The notes below the pieces were generated by a model. It searched no databases, was not told the origin of the DNA, and was given only the letters and a program-made list of their open reading frames with translations. Position numbers and translations under genes: made by a program. 30,939 nucleotides of DNA from a virus: positions 1 to 30,939 of IMG/VR virus record IMGVR_UViG_3300025086_000139, one strand, 5' to 3'. Position 1 is the stretch's first letter; every line of letters starts with the position of its first letter. Shown here piece after piece: positions 1 to 11,100 of the stretch.

Positions 1-1
1 T

Positions 2-3000
2 ACTTTTACTTTAGGAGAGAGCAACGATTCTACTACTGTTGCTGGTAATCTTACAGTAGCAGGAAATCTGACCATCAGTGGAAGTACAACTACAATTGAT
101 TCAAACAACGTCAACATAGGAGATAGCATAATCACTCTAAACTCTGATGAAACAGGTACACCATCACAAGACGCTGGTATAGAAGTAGAGAGAGGAAACC
201 AAACCAACAAGACACTATTTTGGGATGAGAGTGCAGGAAGATGGACAGTTGGCTCTGAGACATTCGTTGCAGGAACATTCATTGGTAATCTAACGGGAAC
301 TGTTTCTTCTGCTACTGCTTTGGCTAATGCTAGAAACTTCTCTATATCAGGAGACGTAACTGCTAATGCTGTATCCTTTGATGGAACTGGAAATGTTGCA
401 CTGGCTACTAGTCTTGCAGCAGGAGTTGTAGATACTGCGGAACTTGCTGGTTCAGCCGTTGAAACCGCTAAGATTGCTAATCTTAACGTTACCACTGATA
501 AGTTAGCAAATCAAGGTGTTACTTCTGCTAAGATAGCAAATGATGCAGTGATTAGTGCTAAGATAGCAGATGATGCTATTCTGACTGCTCATATCGCAGA
601 TGACCAAATTACTTCTGCACTAATAGCAGATGATGCTATAATATCTGATACGATTGCCAGTAACGCAGTTTTAGATGCCCACATAGCAGGTAGTATCTCT
701 CAGAATAAGATTACAGGATTGACATCTGCACTGGCAGGAAAGCAAGCAACACTGACTTATGGAACTGGTCTATCTAACTCAGGAAACACGGTAAATGTCA
801 ATATTCTTGAATTAAATGTTGAAAACGCAATAAATAGAACATTAGATTTCATAATGTTCAATGATGCAGATGGAGGGATAAAGAGAACCAATATCCTCAA
901 TATATTCAACAAAATGCAAGCATCTGACATACCTGACCTAAATGCCAGTAAGATTACAGGTGGTACTTTTGCTGATAGTAGAATACCAAGCCTAGCAACT
1001 AGCAAAATAACTAGTGGTACATTCGCTACTGCAAGAATCGCAGATAACGCAGTAACTTTCGATAAGGTTCAGGATATTGCATCAGGAGTGCTTCTAGGTA
1101 GAACTACTAGTGGTACAGGTGCAATAGAGACAATCTCTGCATCTGCCGCTAGAACATTCTTGAATGTAGATACTGCTGGAACGGACAATTCAACAAATGT
1201 CACTCTATCCGGTAGTAGAAACTATCTGACTCTAAGTGGACAACAAATAACTCTAGGTGAGATAGACATATCAGATGATACAAACTTGGTTGCAGGTAAT
1301 CGTGTCACGTTAAGTGGTGACACCTTGAATGTAGATGGTGACTTGGCTAACTATGACAACAGCAACAGTGGATTCCTAACAGCACACCCCACAATTTCCA
1401 GTGCAGCCAGTAGTTCCAATAATGAAGGTAGAACATACATTCAAGATATTACACTAGATAGCAACGGACACGTTGTAGGAATAGCAACTGGAACAGAGAC
1501 TGTTACTGATACTCAATACTCAGTAGGAGATGGAGGACTAACTCAAAATAACTTTACGAATGCATTGAAGAGTAAGTTAGACAGTATGGCTTCTAATGCC
1601 AACAACTACATTCTACCCAAAGCCACAGATTCGATTTTAGGTGGTTTCAAGGTTGGAAGCAATCTTACCATGAATGCTGTATCAGGAGTTCTGTCTGCTG
1701 ATACTCAGTCTGATGTCAACTTCACATCTGCTCTAAACACCAAGTTAGCAGGAATAGCAACTGGTGCAACGGCAGGTGCTAACTTCGCAACAAACGTTAG
1801 CAACATCTCAGTAACAAACGCTCAACTTGCTGGTAGTATTGCGAATAACAAACTGGCAAATTCATCAGTAACCGTGAACGGAAGCACTGTTGCTCTAGGT
1901 GGAAGTATTACTCTAACAACTGCAAACGTAGCAGAAGGAGCAAATCTATACTACACAGATGAAAGAGTGGATGATAGAGTCAACGCTTTAATTACTGATG
2001 GTGAGGGAATTACTACAACTTACAATGATGGGAACGGTACAATTGTCATAGATGTTGAGGATGCTACTGTATCTAACAAAGGAATCGCTTCATTTGCTAG
2101 TGCTGATTTTGACATATCTAGTGGAGCAGTCAGCATAAAATCAGGTGGTATAAGCAATGCACAACTCGCTGGTTCTATACCTAATAACAAATTAGCAGAT
2201 ATCGCACAGAGCAAGGTTACTGGTTTAGCCACTGCTCTAAACTCGAAAGTTGAGAACCTTGGTGATTTGAGTATAACTGCATCTGCTGCTGAAATTAACA
2301 TATTAGATGGAGTGTCAAATGTAAGTGCTGCTGAGATTAATCATCTAGATGGAGTAACATCATCTATACAGACACAACTCAATGCAAAACAAGCGGCTGG
2401 TAGTTACCTATCGACATCCTCAAGCATCTCAGACTTGTCAGATGTAAGTGGATTGGATACAAGTCTGACGAATATAGGTGGACATAACACATCCATTCCA
2501 ACCACCACTGCTGTAAAGTCATATGTGGATGTTCAGATATTCGATGCTATTGATACTCAGTATACGCTTAGGGCTGCTGATGGTGCTACATCAAATGCGA
2601 AGAAACTTGAACTCGCTGGAATAGATGGTTCAGTGACTAGCATTGGTTTCCAAGGAGTAGGAAACATTTCAGTTTCAAGAAACCACTTGGGGTTGACAAT
2701 CGATTCAGTAGCCAAGCCGATAAGTTCAGCAGCATTCAGTGGAAATACTCTAACTATAACGAAAACAGATAACACCACAGTTACCGCTACTATACCTGAT
2801 GCAACAACATCTGCTCATGGTCTGATGACTGACACCCAATTTGATAAACTGGCTGGAATTGAAGCGGGAGCAAATGTCACTGACAAAGCGAATGTTGTCG
2901 CTGCTCTTGCACTTCTCGATGAGACTGATACTCTACACATTGGCGATGCTGGTAATGATACTACTGTTAGGGTTAGGGGCAATCTCTTTGTTGATGGAAC

Positions 3001-5158
3001 AAGTACAACAGTAAATCAAACTAAAGTGAATGTTCAGAACGCATTCGTCTTTGAAGGTGCTTCTGCTGATGCTCACGAAACAACCCTGACAATAGTTGAC
3101 CCAACTGCTGACCGAACAATTAGCCTACCAAACATAAGTGGAACTCTAATTACAACTGGTGATACAGGGACAGTATCTTCAGGTATGATTGCAACAAATG
3201 CAATAACAAACGTCAAATTAGCCAACAATGCTGTTGATACTGCTGAGATAGCAGATAGTGCTGTTACTGCTATCAAGATGGCAACCGGAAGCGTAGTCAC
3301 TTCTAGACTAGCAGATGACAGTGTAACAACAGCGAAAATAGTGGATGATGCTGTTACCCCTGCTAAAATCAACATTATTGATGATTCAATTAGTGCAATT
3401 GATACACAAATCATGGTTGCAAACGGTACTCATTTCACAAACAAACCAGTTTCAGGAGATGCGACTATCAGCAACACTGGTGCTTTGACAATAGGGAACA
3501 ACAAAATCTCCACTGCGAAGATAATTGATGATGCAATAACCACTGACAAAATCGCTGCTGACCAAGTGACATATGCGAAGATTCAGAATGTATCTGCTGA
3601 TGAGAGGATACTAGGTAGGGTATCAGGTGCTAATGGAGTAATAGAGGAACTTACTGCAAGCCAAGTTCGCACAATGATAAATGTAGAATCAGGTGCTGAT
3701 GTAACTGTTGCTACTAATGTCGCAGCAGCCGGAGCAGTGATGGATTCAGATTTCAATTCTAATGGCTTAATGAAAAGAACTGGTGCAGGAACTTACACAG
3801 TAGTTGCAGTTGATTCTTCGGGACATCCTGACATATCCGCAGCAAGCGATAGTCTCAACTCAGGAAGAACATACATACAGGATATCGAACTTGATAGCAA
3901 TGGTCATGTAATTGGTTTGGCTACTGCTACCGAGACAGAGGTAAAGAGAACTCAGGAAGAGATTGAAGACTTCGTTGGTGGAATGGTCACAGGCAATACT
4001 GAGACATTCATCACAGTAGACTATCAAGATGGAGATGGTACGCTTGACTTCATAGTTCCAGTTCTAAATGAGAACAATTTGAACTCAAACTCTGCCACAC
4101 ATCTCGCTACCCAACAATCCATCAAGGCGTATGTGGATACCGAAATATCGGATTTAGTCAATAACGCACCTTCAACACTAGACACTCTGAAAGAAATAGC
4201 AGATGTGCTAGGAGATGATACTCAAATAGCGGGTACGATAATCGATGCTCTTGGAAACAGGGTGAGAACGGACACCGCTTCACAAGGTCTCGGTACGACA
4301 GCAAAGGCAAATGCTAGAGCAAACATAGGTGTAGATGTAGCGGGAACTGATAACTCAACAGATGTGACTCTTGCATCTGTGTCAAACAACTATCTCAGTA
4401 TTTCAGGACAGGCAATCACTGCTGGAACTGTGCCTCTCTCACTGGGAGGAACTGGGGCTACTTCAGCATCTGCCGCAAGAAGTGCATTAGGTGTTGATGC
4501 GGCTGGAACAGATAACTCCACTAATGTCACACTAACTGGCAGTGGAAACTATCTCAGTATCAGTGGACAAGCAATTACAGTTGACCCAATAGATATCTCA
4601 GATGATACTAACCTAACTGCTGGAACAGGGCTGACTCTAAGTGGAGATACACTGAATGTAAATGCAGCACAATCAGGAATCACAAGTGTTGGAACACTAT
4701 CTTCCCTAACTGTATCAGGAGATGTCACAGTAGACACTAACACATTCAAGATAGATACAACGAACAATCGTGTTGGTATTGGAACATCAACACCCGGATA
4801 CAAACTACAAGTAGAAGGCTCATTCGCTGCACAAACTAAGTCTTTCGTTATTCCACATCCTACACAAGAAGGTAAGACACTACAACATGGTTCTCTTGAA
4901 GGACCGGAACATGGAGTGTATCATAGAGGCAGACTAGAAGGAAGTGTGATACAACTACCTGAGTATTGGACAGAGTTGGTTGATGAGAATACAATTAGTG
5001 TTCAATTGACTGCTAATGGCGACTTTCAAATGCTCTATGTAGAAAAGATAGAAGACAACCAAGTGTTCGTGGCTAATGCAGCAGACGAGGGCATTGACTG
5101 TTTCTATCTGATTCATGGTGAGAGAAAGGATGTTGGAAAGATGGAGGTTGAATACTGA
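2..5158 (+). CDS. Giant repetitive tail-fibre-like structural protein (5' end outside window)
   Basis: The reading frame is open from the left edge, so the gene starts upstream. The first in-window start-like codon, a TTG at 320, is not the true start. At least 1718 residues are visible. The protein is low in Cys and Trp and rich in Ala, Thr, Ser, Asn and Asp. It is built of degenerate repeats typical of marine phage fibres: a GNLTVAGNLTISGSTTT block near the left edge, many IADDAI/AKIADDA units (about 440-720 and 3190-3590), AAEINILDGV units (2285-2370), and a VDPTADRTISLPN block (about 3098-3132). One VGIGTSTP unit occurs near 4773. The last ~105 residues (from about 4834) form a distinct non-repetitive domain with LEGPEHGVYHRGRLEG; I recall similar segments at the ends of cyanophage structural proteins. 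Its TGA overlaps the next start (TGATG), so the two fibre genes are probably co-translated. It likely forms part of the host-recognition fibre; the exact role is inferred. Confidence 0.75.
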   Translation, partial: TFTLGESNDSTTVAGNLTVAGNLTISGSTTTIDSNNVNIGDSIITLNSDETGTPSQDAGIEVERGNQTNKTLFWDESAGRWTVGSETFVAGTFIGNLTGTVSSATALANARNFSISGDVTANAVSFDGTGNVALATSLAAGVVDTAELAGSAVETAKIANLNVTTDKLANQGVTSAKIANDAVISAKIADDAILTAHIADDQITSALIADDAIISDTIASNAVLDAHIAGSISQNKITGLTSALAGKQATLTYGTGLSNSGNTVNVNILELNVENAINRTLDFIMFNDADGGIKRTNILNIFNKMQASDIPDLNASKITGGTFADSRIPSLATSKITSGTFATARIADNAVTFDKVQDIASGVLLGRTTSGTGAIETISASAARTFLNVDTAGTDNSTNVTLSGSRNYLTLSGQQITLGEIDISDDTNLVAGNRVTLSGDTLNVDGDLANYDNSNSGFLTAHPTISSAASSSNNEGRTYIQDITLDSNGHVVGIATGTETVTDTQYSVGDGGLTQNNFTNALKSKLDSMASNANNYILPKATDSILGGFKVGSNLTMNAVSGVLSADTQSDVNFTSALNTKLAGIATGATAGANFATNVSNISVTNAQLAGSIANNKLANSSVTVNGSTVALGGSITLTTANVAEGANLYYTDERVDDRVNALITDGEGITTTYNDGNGTIVIDVEDATVSNKGIASFASADFDISSGAVSIKSGGISNAQLAGSIPNNKLADIAQSKVTGLATALNSKVENLGDLSITASAAEINILDGVSNVSAAEINHLDGVTSSIQTQLNAKQAAGSYLSTSSSISDLSDVSGLDTSLTNIGGHNTSIPTTTAVKSYVDVQIFDAIDTQYTLRAADGATSNAKKLELAGIDGSVTSIGFQGVGNISVSRNHLGLTIDSVAKPISSAAFSGNTLTITKTDNTTVTATIPDATTSAHGLMTDTQFDKLAGIEAGANVTDKANVVAALALLDETDTLHIGDAGNDTTVRVRGNLFVDGTSTTVNQTKVNVQNAFVFEGASADAHETTLTIVDPTADRTISLPNISGTLITTGDTGTVSSGMIATNAITNVKLANNAVDTAEIADSAVTAIKMATGSVVTSRLADDSVTTAKIVDDAVTPAKINIIDDSISAIDTQIMVANGTHFTNKPVSGDATISNTGALTIGNNKISTAKIIDDAITTDKIAADQVTYAKIQNVSADERILGRVSGANGVIEELTASQVRTMINVESGADVTVATNVAAAGAVMDSDFNSNGLMKRTGAGTYTVVAVDSSGHPDISAASDSLNSGRTYIQDIELDSNGHVIGLATATETEVKRTQEEIEDFVGGMVTGNTETFITVDYQDGDGTLDFIVPVLNENNLNSNSATHLATQQSIKAYVDTEISDLVNNAPSTLDTLKEIADVLGDDTQIAGTIIDALGNRVRTDTASQGLGTTAKANARANIGVDVAGTDNSTDVTLASVSNNYLSISGQAITAGTVPLSLGGTGATSASAARSALGVDAAGTDNSTNVTLTGSGNYLSISGQAITVDPIDISDDTNLTAGTGLTLSGDTLNVNAAQSGITSVGTLSSLTVSGDVTVDTNTFKIDTTNNRVGIGTSTPGYKLQVEGSFAAQTKSFVIPHPTQEGKTLQHGSLEGPEHGVYHRGRLEGSVIQLPEYWTELVDENTISVQLTANGDFQMLYVEKIEDNQVFVANAADEGIDCFYLIHGERKDVGKMEVEY

Positions 5159-8100
5159 TGGGTAACTCGGACAAGGACATTCTAATTACGCCAAACAAAG
5201 GACAGAGTGCAAAACCAAAGATAGAGGTAACTGGTTTTGACAATACAACTAAGGCAATAGAAGTCAACAATGATGGTTCTCTGACATTCAATGCGAAGAT
5301 TGCAGCAACATCAGGTTCTGTTGCTGATGGCAACGCCAACTTAGTCACTGGTGATGCTGTATTCGATTACATAGCAGCACAGGGCTTCACTACGGAAGTT
5401 GGAGACATAACTAGAGTAATTGCAGGAACAGGGTTGTCAGGAGGAGGAGAAACAGGTGATGTCACACTGACTAACGCAGGTGTTACTTCGATTGTCGCTG
5501 GAAGTAATATATCGATTAGTGGTGGAACAGGTGCGGTAACGATAACAGGGACTGCTGACACTGATACACAATTGAGTAACTCAGAGGTAGAGACTGCTTA
5601 CAATGCTCAAGTGGGTCAGGTAAGTTCGACTGAGAGAACAAATGGGACTGAAACAGGAATCAGGAGATTCGCTCCTGCTGATGTCAAGAGTATGATAGAT
5701 ACTCATCAAACCGACACTAACACACAACGCACCGACTCACAGATTAAATCTGTCGTAGGAGCGATGTTCAGTGGCAATACAGAGACAGGAATATCTGCAA
5801 CATTCCAATCAGGTGACGGAACTATCGACCTAGTTGTTTCATCTGTTGGTGATACAACAGGAAACGCAGCGACTGCAACTAAACTACAATCAGCAGTAAA
5901 CATTGGAGGTGTAAGTTTTGATGGAAGTACAAGCATCAACTTACCCGGTGTAAACACAGGAGGTAATCAGAATACCACTGGTAATGCAGCAACCTCTACC
6001 CTTGCAAGCACAGTGACGGTATCTGATAGCACTGCTAACACTAACTTTCCAGTTGTATTCCATGATGAATCCAATGCACTTCTAGATGACACAAACGCAT
6101 TGAGATATAATCCTTCTACTGGAACTCTTTTAGTTCCTAACTTGAATGTAGCAGGAACTACGACACAGGTAAACACTGTGACAATGGAAGCAGCAAATGC
6201 CGTTGTATTTGAGGGAGCGACATCAGATGACTTTGAGACAACTCTAACTATCGTAGACCCTACTGCTGATAGAACCATATCTCTACCAAATGCAGGTGGA
6301 ACAGTAGCAGTATCTGCTTCGGGCGGAATAGCACTATCTTCTGCTGGTGATATCACAGCCAACTTGTCTGCTTCTCATATTCCTACCTTAAACGCATCCA
6401 AGATAACAGCCGGGACTTTCGGAACTGCAAGAATACCCACACTAAATACTTCAAAGATAACAGCAGGGACATTCAACGATAATAGAATAGCAGAGAGCAA
6501 CGTCACACAGCATCAGGCTGCTCTTTCAATAACAGAGTCGCAAATAAGTGACTTGCAATCTTATCTGACTGCACCTAGAACTGTGACTGCTGGTGGTCAG
6601 ACATTAGCAAACGGAGAGACTCTAGCCTTTACTGCCGGAACTGGAATTAGTATTTCTGAGAGCAATGGTGCAGTAACAATTACCAATACTGTTTCTGATA
6701 CCAATACCTTCAGACCTGTTACTGCTGGTGGCAACACACTCGCTTCAAATGAAACTCTTGCTTTTACAGCAGGTAGCAACGTGACGATAACAGAGGTAGA
6801 TGGAGCAGTTACTATTGCATCAACCGACACTAACACCGTCTACGTTCATCCTAACCATAGTGGTGAAGTAACCTCTACTTCTGATGGTGCTACTGTCATA
6901 GCAGACAACGTAATAGATGAAGCAAATCTAAAGGTAACAAATACTGCTGTGGATAACTATCTATTAAGTTATGATTCTGCATCAGGTGGCTTCACTTGGG
7001 TAGCAGCAGGTGCAGGTGGAGAGAACAATCAGAATGCCTTCAGCAATGTAGTAGTTGGTTCAGATACAATAGCAGCAGATTCAGCAACTGACACGCTGAC
7101 ATTAGCAGCAGGTTCTAATGTAACAATTACGGCTAATACATCTAACGATACTGTTACCATTGCATCCACAGATACTAGCCTAAGCACAGAGCAGGTTCAG
7201 GATATCGTAGGAGCGATGTTTGAGACAACAAACACTGAGAGTGGAATCACTGTCACATACCAAGACTCGACAGGAGACATAGACCTTTCAGTAGCAAGTC
7301 AAACAGACAACAACTTCACAACAACCCTCAAGAACAAACTAGATGGCATAGAAACTGCTGCTACTGCTGACCAAACAGCAGCAGAAATCAGAACACTAGT
7401 CGAGTCTGCCTCTGACTCAAATGTGTTTACTGACGCTGACCACACTAAGTTGAATGCTATTGAGACAGGTGCTACTGCTGACCAGTCTGCTGCTGAAATA
7501 AGGACATTGATAGAGTCAGCATCTGATTCCAATGTCTTCACAGATGCAGACCATACGAAACTGAATGCAATAGAGGCAAGTGCTACTGCCGACCAAACAG
7601 GAGCAGAGATAAAGACAGCACTATTCAACGAGTCTGACACAAACAACCTGACAGATACCCTACTAAGCAAACTCAATGCTATCGAGGCTAGTGCCACTGC
7701 TGACCAAACTGCGGCAGAAATTAGAACTCTAGTTGAATCGGCAACAGACTCCAATGTATTTACGGATGCAGACCACTCCAAGTTGAACGCCATTGAAGCA
7801 TCTGCAACAGCAGACCAAACGGCATCTGAGATAACTGCTCTACTGAATGATGTTGCCAGTTACTCACTTGGAACAACCAGCAGTGGAACTATCGCTGTAA
7901 ACAATGACATGACCGTAGCAGGAGATTTGACTGTAACGGGAACAACTACGACTAACAATGTAGAAACTGTAAGCACTAGCAATGGTGTGATATTTGAAGG
8001 AAATCAAGCAGATGGCAATGAGGTAACTCTACTAGCAGGTTCTGTAACAGCCGATAGAACAATTACATTGCCTGATGCAGCAGGAACAGTAGCGGTATCA

Positions 8101-11100
8101 GCGTCAGGAGGAGTGGCATTATCTGCTGCTGGTAACATAACAGCGAACCTATCAGCATCTCACATACCTACTATAACAGCAAGTAAGGTAACTGAGATAT
8201 CCAACTTAACAGCAGCAGAGGGAGCACAGTTAGAGAACATAGGTTCTACAACGATATCAGCAGCACAATGGGGATACCTTGGTGCAGCAACAGGAGCGAT
8301 AACTAACACAGACACTCAACTGTCTGATGCAGAGGTTATCGCTGCACTTAACTCAGACTTAGGTGGAGACATCGTATTCGGAACTCAGACCGATGATGAG
8401 GTCAGGTTCGGTGGAGATGTATCAGGTAGAGTGGCAAATGGAACAGGAAGCAATCTATATCGCTTCGGGGGTCTATACCTCACATGGGATGCAGATAACT
8501 ACGGAACAAACTTCAATCACTCAATCACTTCTACCGAGAATGGGTCTTTCAGTGACAGTCTAACCATCAACTCATACGACAAGATTCGTCTGAACATGGA
8601 CACCAACTCCAACAATAACGACTCGTATATTCAGTTCGGTAGGCATTCCACTGGTACGGGTGGAGACATCTTCATGACCATTGAAGATGGAGGTAAAGTA
8701 GGTATAGGAAGTACAAGTCCTGATGCTCAGTTAGAGGTAGTCGGTGCATTAGCACCATCATCTGCAACTCAATTCTCATATGCTGAGACATTGAAGTTGG
8801 ATGTAGCAGACGGTGGAACTGCCGAAGGTCCAGCAATCAGATTCAGACAAGGTGCGACTAGTGACCACAATGCTGCTGATTATATGTTCCAAGTGATGGG
8901 TGATGGTGGTAGTTCGGTTTCACACGAATACTCCTTCAACTATGGATGGAGAAAGTGGCATCATGCTACTGGTGCTGATGGCTTCAAGCCAGTAATGAGG
9001 TTCAAAGCAGCAGGAGACAGTAGTGCTAGTGGAACACAATACGGAGAGTTTATTCTAACTTCAACCGCTACTGCATGGGATGTCTATGATGGAACACATA
9101 CAGGACTTGAGCCTTCTACATTCGATACTAAGATAAAGTTGAGTGGTGGTGAGACATCATACATCAACAATGGACAGAACTTCGGAATAGGCACTACGAA
9201 TCCTGTATCTGAATTAGACTTGAGTACGGGTGCGTTGTCATTCGCTAACACCAACACACAACTCAAACTGTCCGGTGGGTCGAATGTAGATTTCCAACTT
9301 GGGCATTGGGGCAACACTCACATCCTCATAGACACAGATGGAAATGACTCAAGCAGATATTTCGCTGTAAGTCATGGTAATGCTACTGCTGGTTCTGCGA
9401 CTGAGTTAATGCGTGTGCAAGAGAATGGTAGGGTCGGAATAGGCACTACGAGTCCTGTCAGACCGCTTCACGTTGTCGGGGATGCCTATGTGCAGAATGG
9501 CGACATACTTCTCTCAAGAGGAAACTTCTACCTACAAGATGCAAGCGATGCTACCAAGCGAGGTAGTTTCACAAGCGATGGTGTTTGGGCTTGGGAGAAT
9601 GTCAATGTCGGAATAGGCACTACAAGTCCTAATGCTAAATTAGAGGTTGATGGAACTATAAAAGTAGACCCAACTGGAACATACTCAGCAGTAACAGGTA
9701 GTGGTAGTGATACGTCTACGGTAGCGGGTATAGTATTCGATGGCGATGCTGAACTCTTCAGGGAGTCAAATGGCTATCTCAGAAGGATAATCGGTGCTAG
9801 TAGCAGCACAATCACAATCGGTCAAACAGGAACTTCGATATGGGACACCATTGACCTGATACCCGGACATAGTGGAAAGGTCAGAATATACTCTGATGAC
9901 CCTTCTACTAACGCAAGTAACCTACTTACGCTAACAGCAGATGATGGAGTTGTAAACACTCGCCAGTTACAAGTTGGAAGTGGTGCGACAGTCACTTCAA
10001 TCAACACTTCTTTCTCCGACAATGATACTTCCCTGATGACTTCCCAAGCAATCAAGGAGAAGATTGAGAATTACGGATACATCACTTCTCAAATGACATT
10101 CATTCTAGAGGATGATGATGGCACTGAGGTCTCTATATCAAATGCTGAAGAGGTTAAGTTTTTCAGTAGCGATACAAGTATTGACATTAATTACACCGAC
10201 ATATCTCCGGGTTCAGACTCAGACCCATTCGATTTGAGTTTCAAAACTCTACACGCTCCTTATCTACATACAGTAGATGATAGAGACTTTGCTCCTGAAG
10301 ATTTAACCACTACCCAAAGACAAATATTCGGATTGTTCTCTACAAAGACAGGATTAGAAGATGGTTCAACCACCAACGGTTCTGACTATACTGATACTCT
10401 AATATTCGACACTTACACAGGTGACTCAGGTGGAGAGGCTAACCTACTAGCACTATCTAAGAATAGTACACAAAGAATCTATCATTATCGTGCTGCTAGA
10501 GATGCTACTGATTGGGGAACTGCCTCTACTTTAGCATACACAAGTGATGTCCCAACAACGGAAGCGATTCAGGATATCGTTGGAGGTATGTTCTCTAGTA
10601 ACACTGAGACAGGTATAACGGCAACATATCAAGACAGCGATGGTACAGTTGACTTAGTAGTTGGCACATTGAATCAGGATACGACAGGGAATGCAGCGAC
10701 AGTAACAGTTGCTCTTGATGAATCTACAAGTGCCAACAATGCTATCGTATTCCATAGAAGTGATGGGTCATTAGCAAGAGATGGTGGTTTCAGATTCAAT
10801 CCGGGTAGCGATGCAATGATTGTGCCAAAGATTTCTGCGTCAGGAGCAGTAACTGTTGGTACTTTAGAAATTGGTGGTAGTGGTGTTGTCGCTACAACTA
10901 TTTTAGATGAAGATAATATGTCTTCAAACTCTGCTACTGCTTTAGCATCTCAACAGTCTATCAAAGCATATGTGGATGCAAATGCAGGTGGTGGTGGTGG
11001 TTCTCCCGGTGGTTCAGACACTTTCATTCAATACAACAATGGCGGTTCTTTCGGTGCTACTACTCTCTCCTATGATGACACATCAGGTGCAGAACAATAC

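Noticed and set aside
3073-3414. Hydrophobic minus-strand frame opposite the first fibre gene that looks like a membrane protein
   Set aside because: Antisense of Ala/Thr/Asp-rich fibre sequence reads as Val/Ile/Ser-rich; several similar frames occur opposite the fibres and none has start signals.
320-5158. TTG at 320 as the start of the first fibre gene
   Set aside because: The frame is open from base 2 with sequence of the same repeat character, so the gene begins outside the window.
7299-7793. Long open frame on the minus strand opposite the 37-residue repeats
   Set aside because: It is the antisense shadow of a repetitive coding array; repeat periodicity keeps the opposite frame open. 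No ribosome-binding site and no plausible protein pattern.
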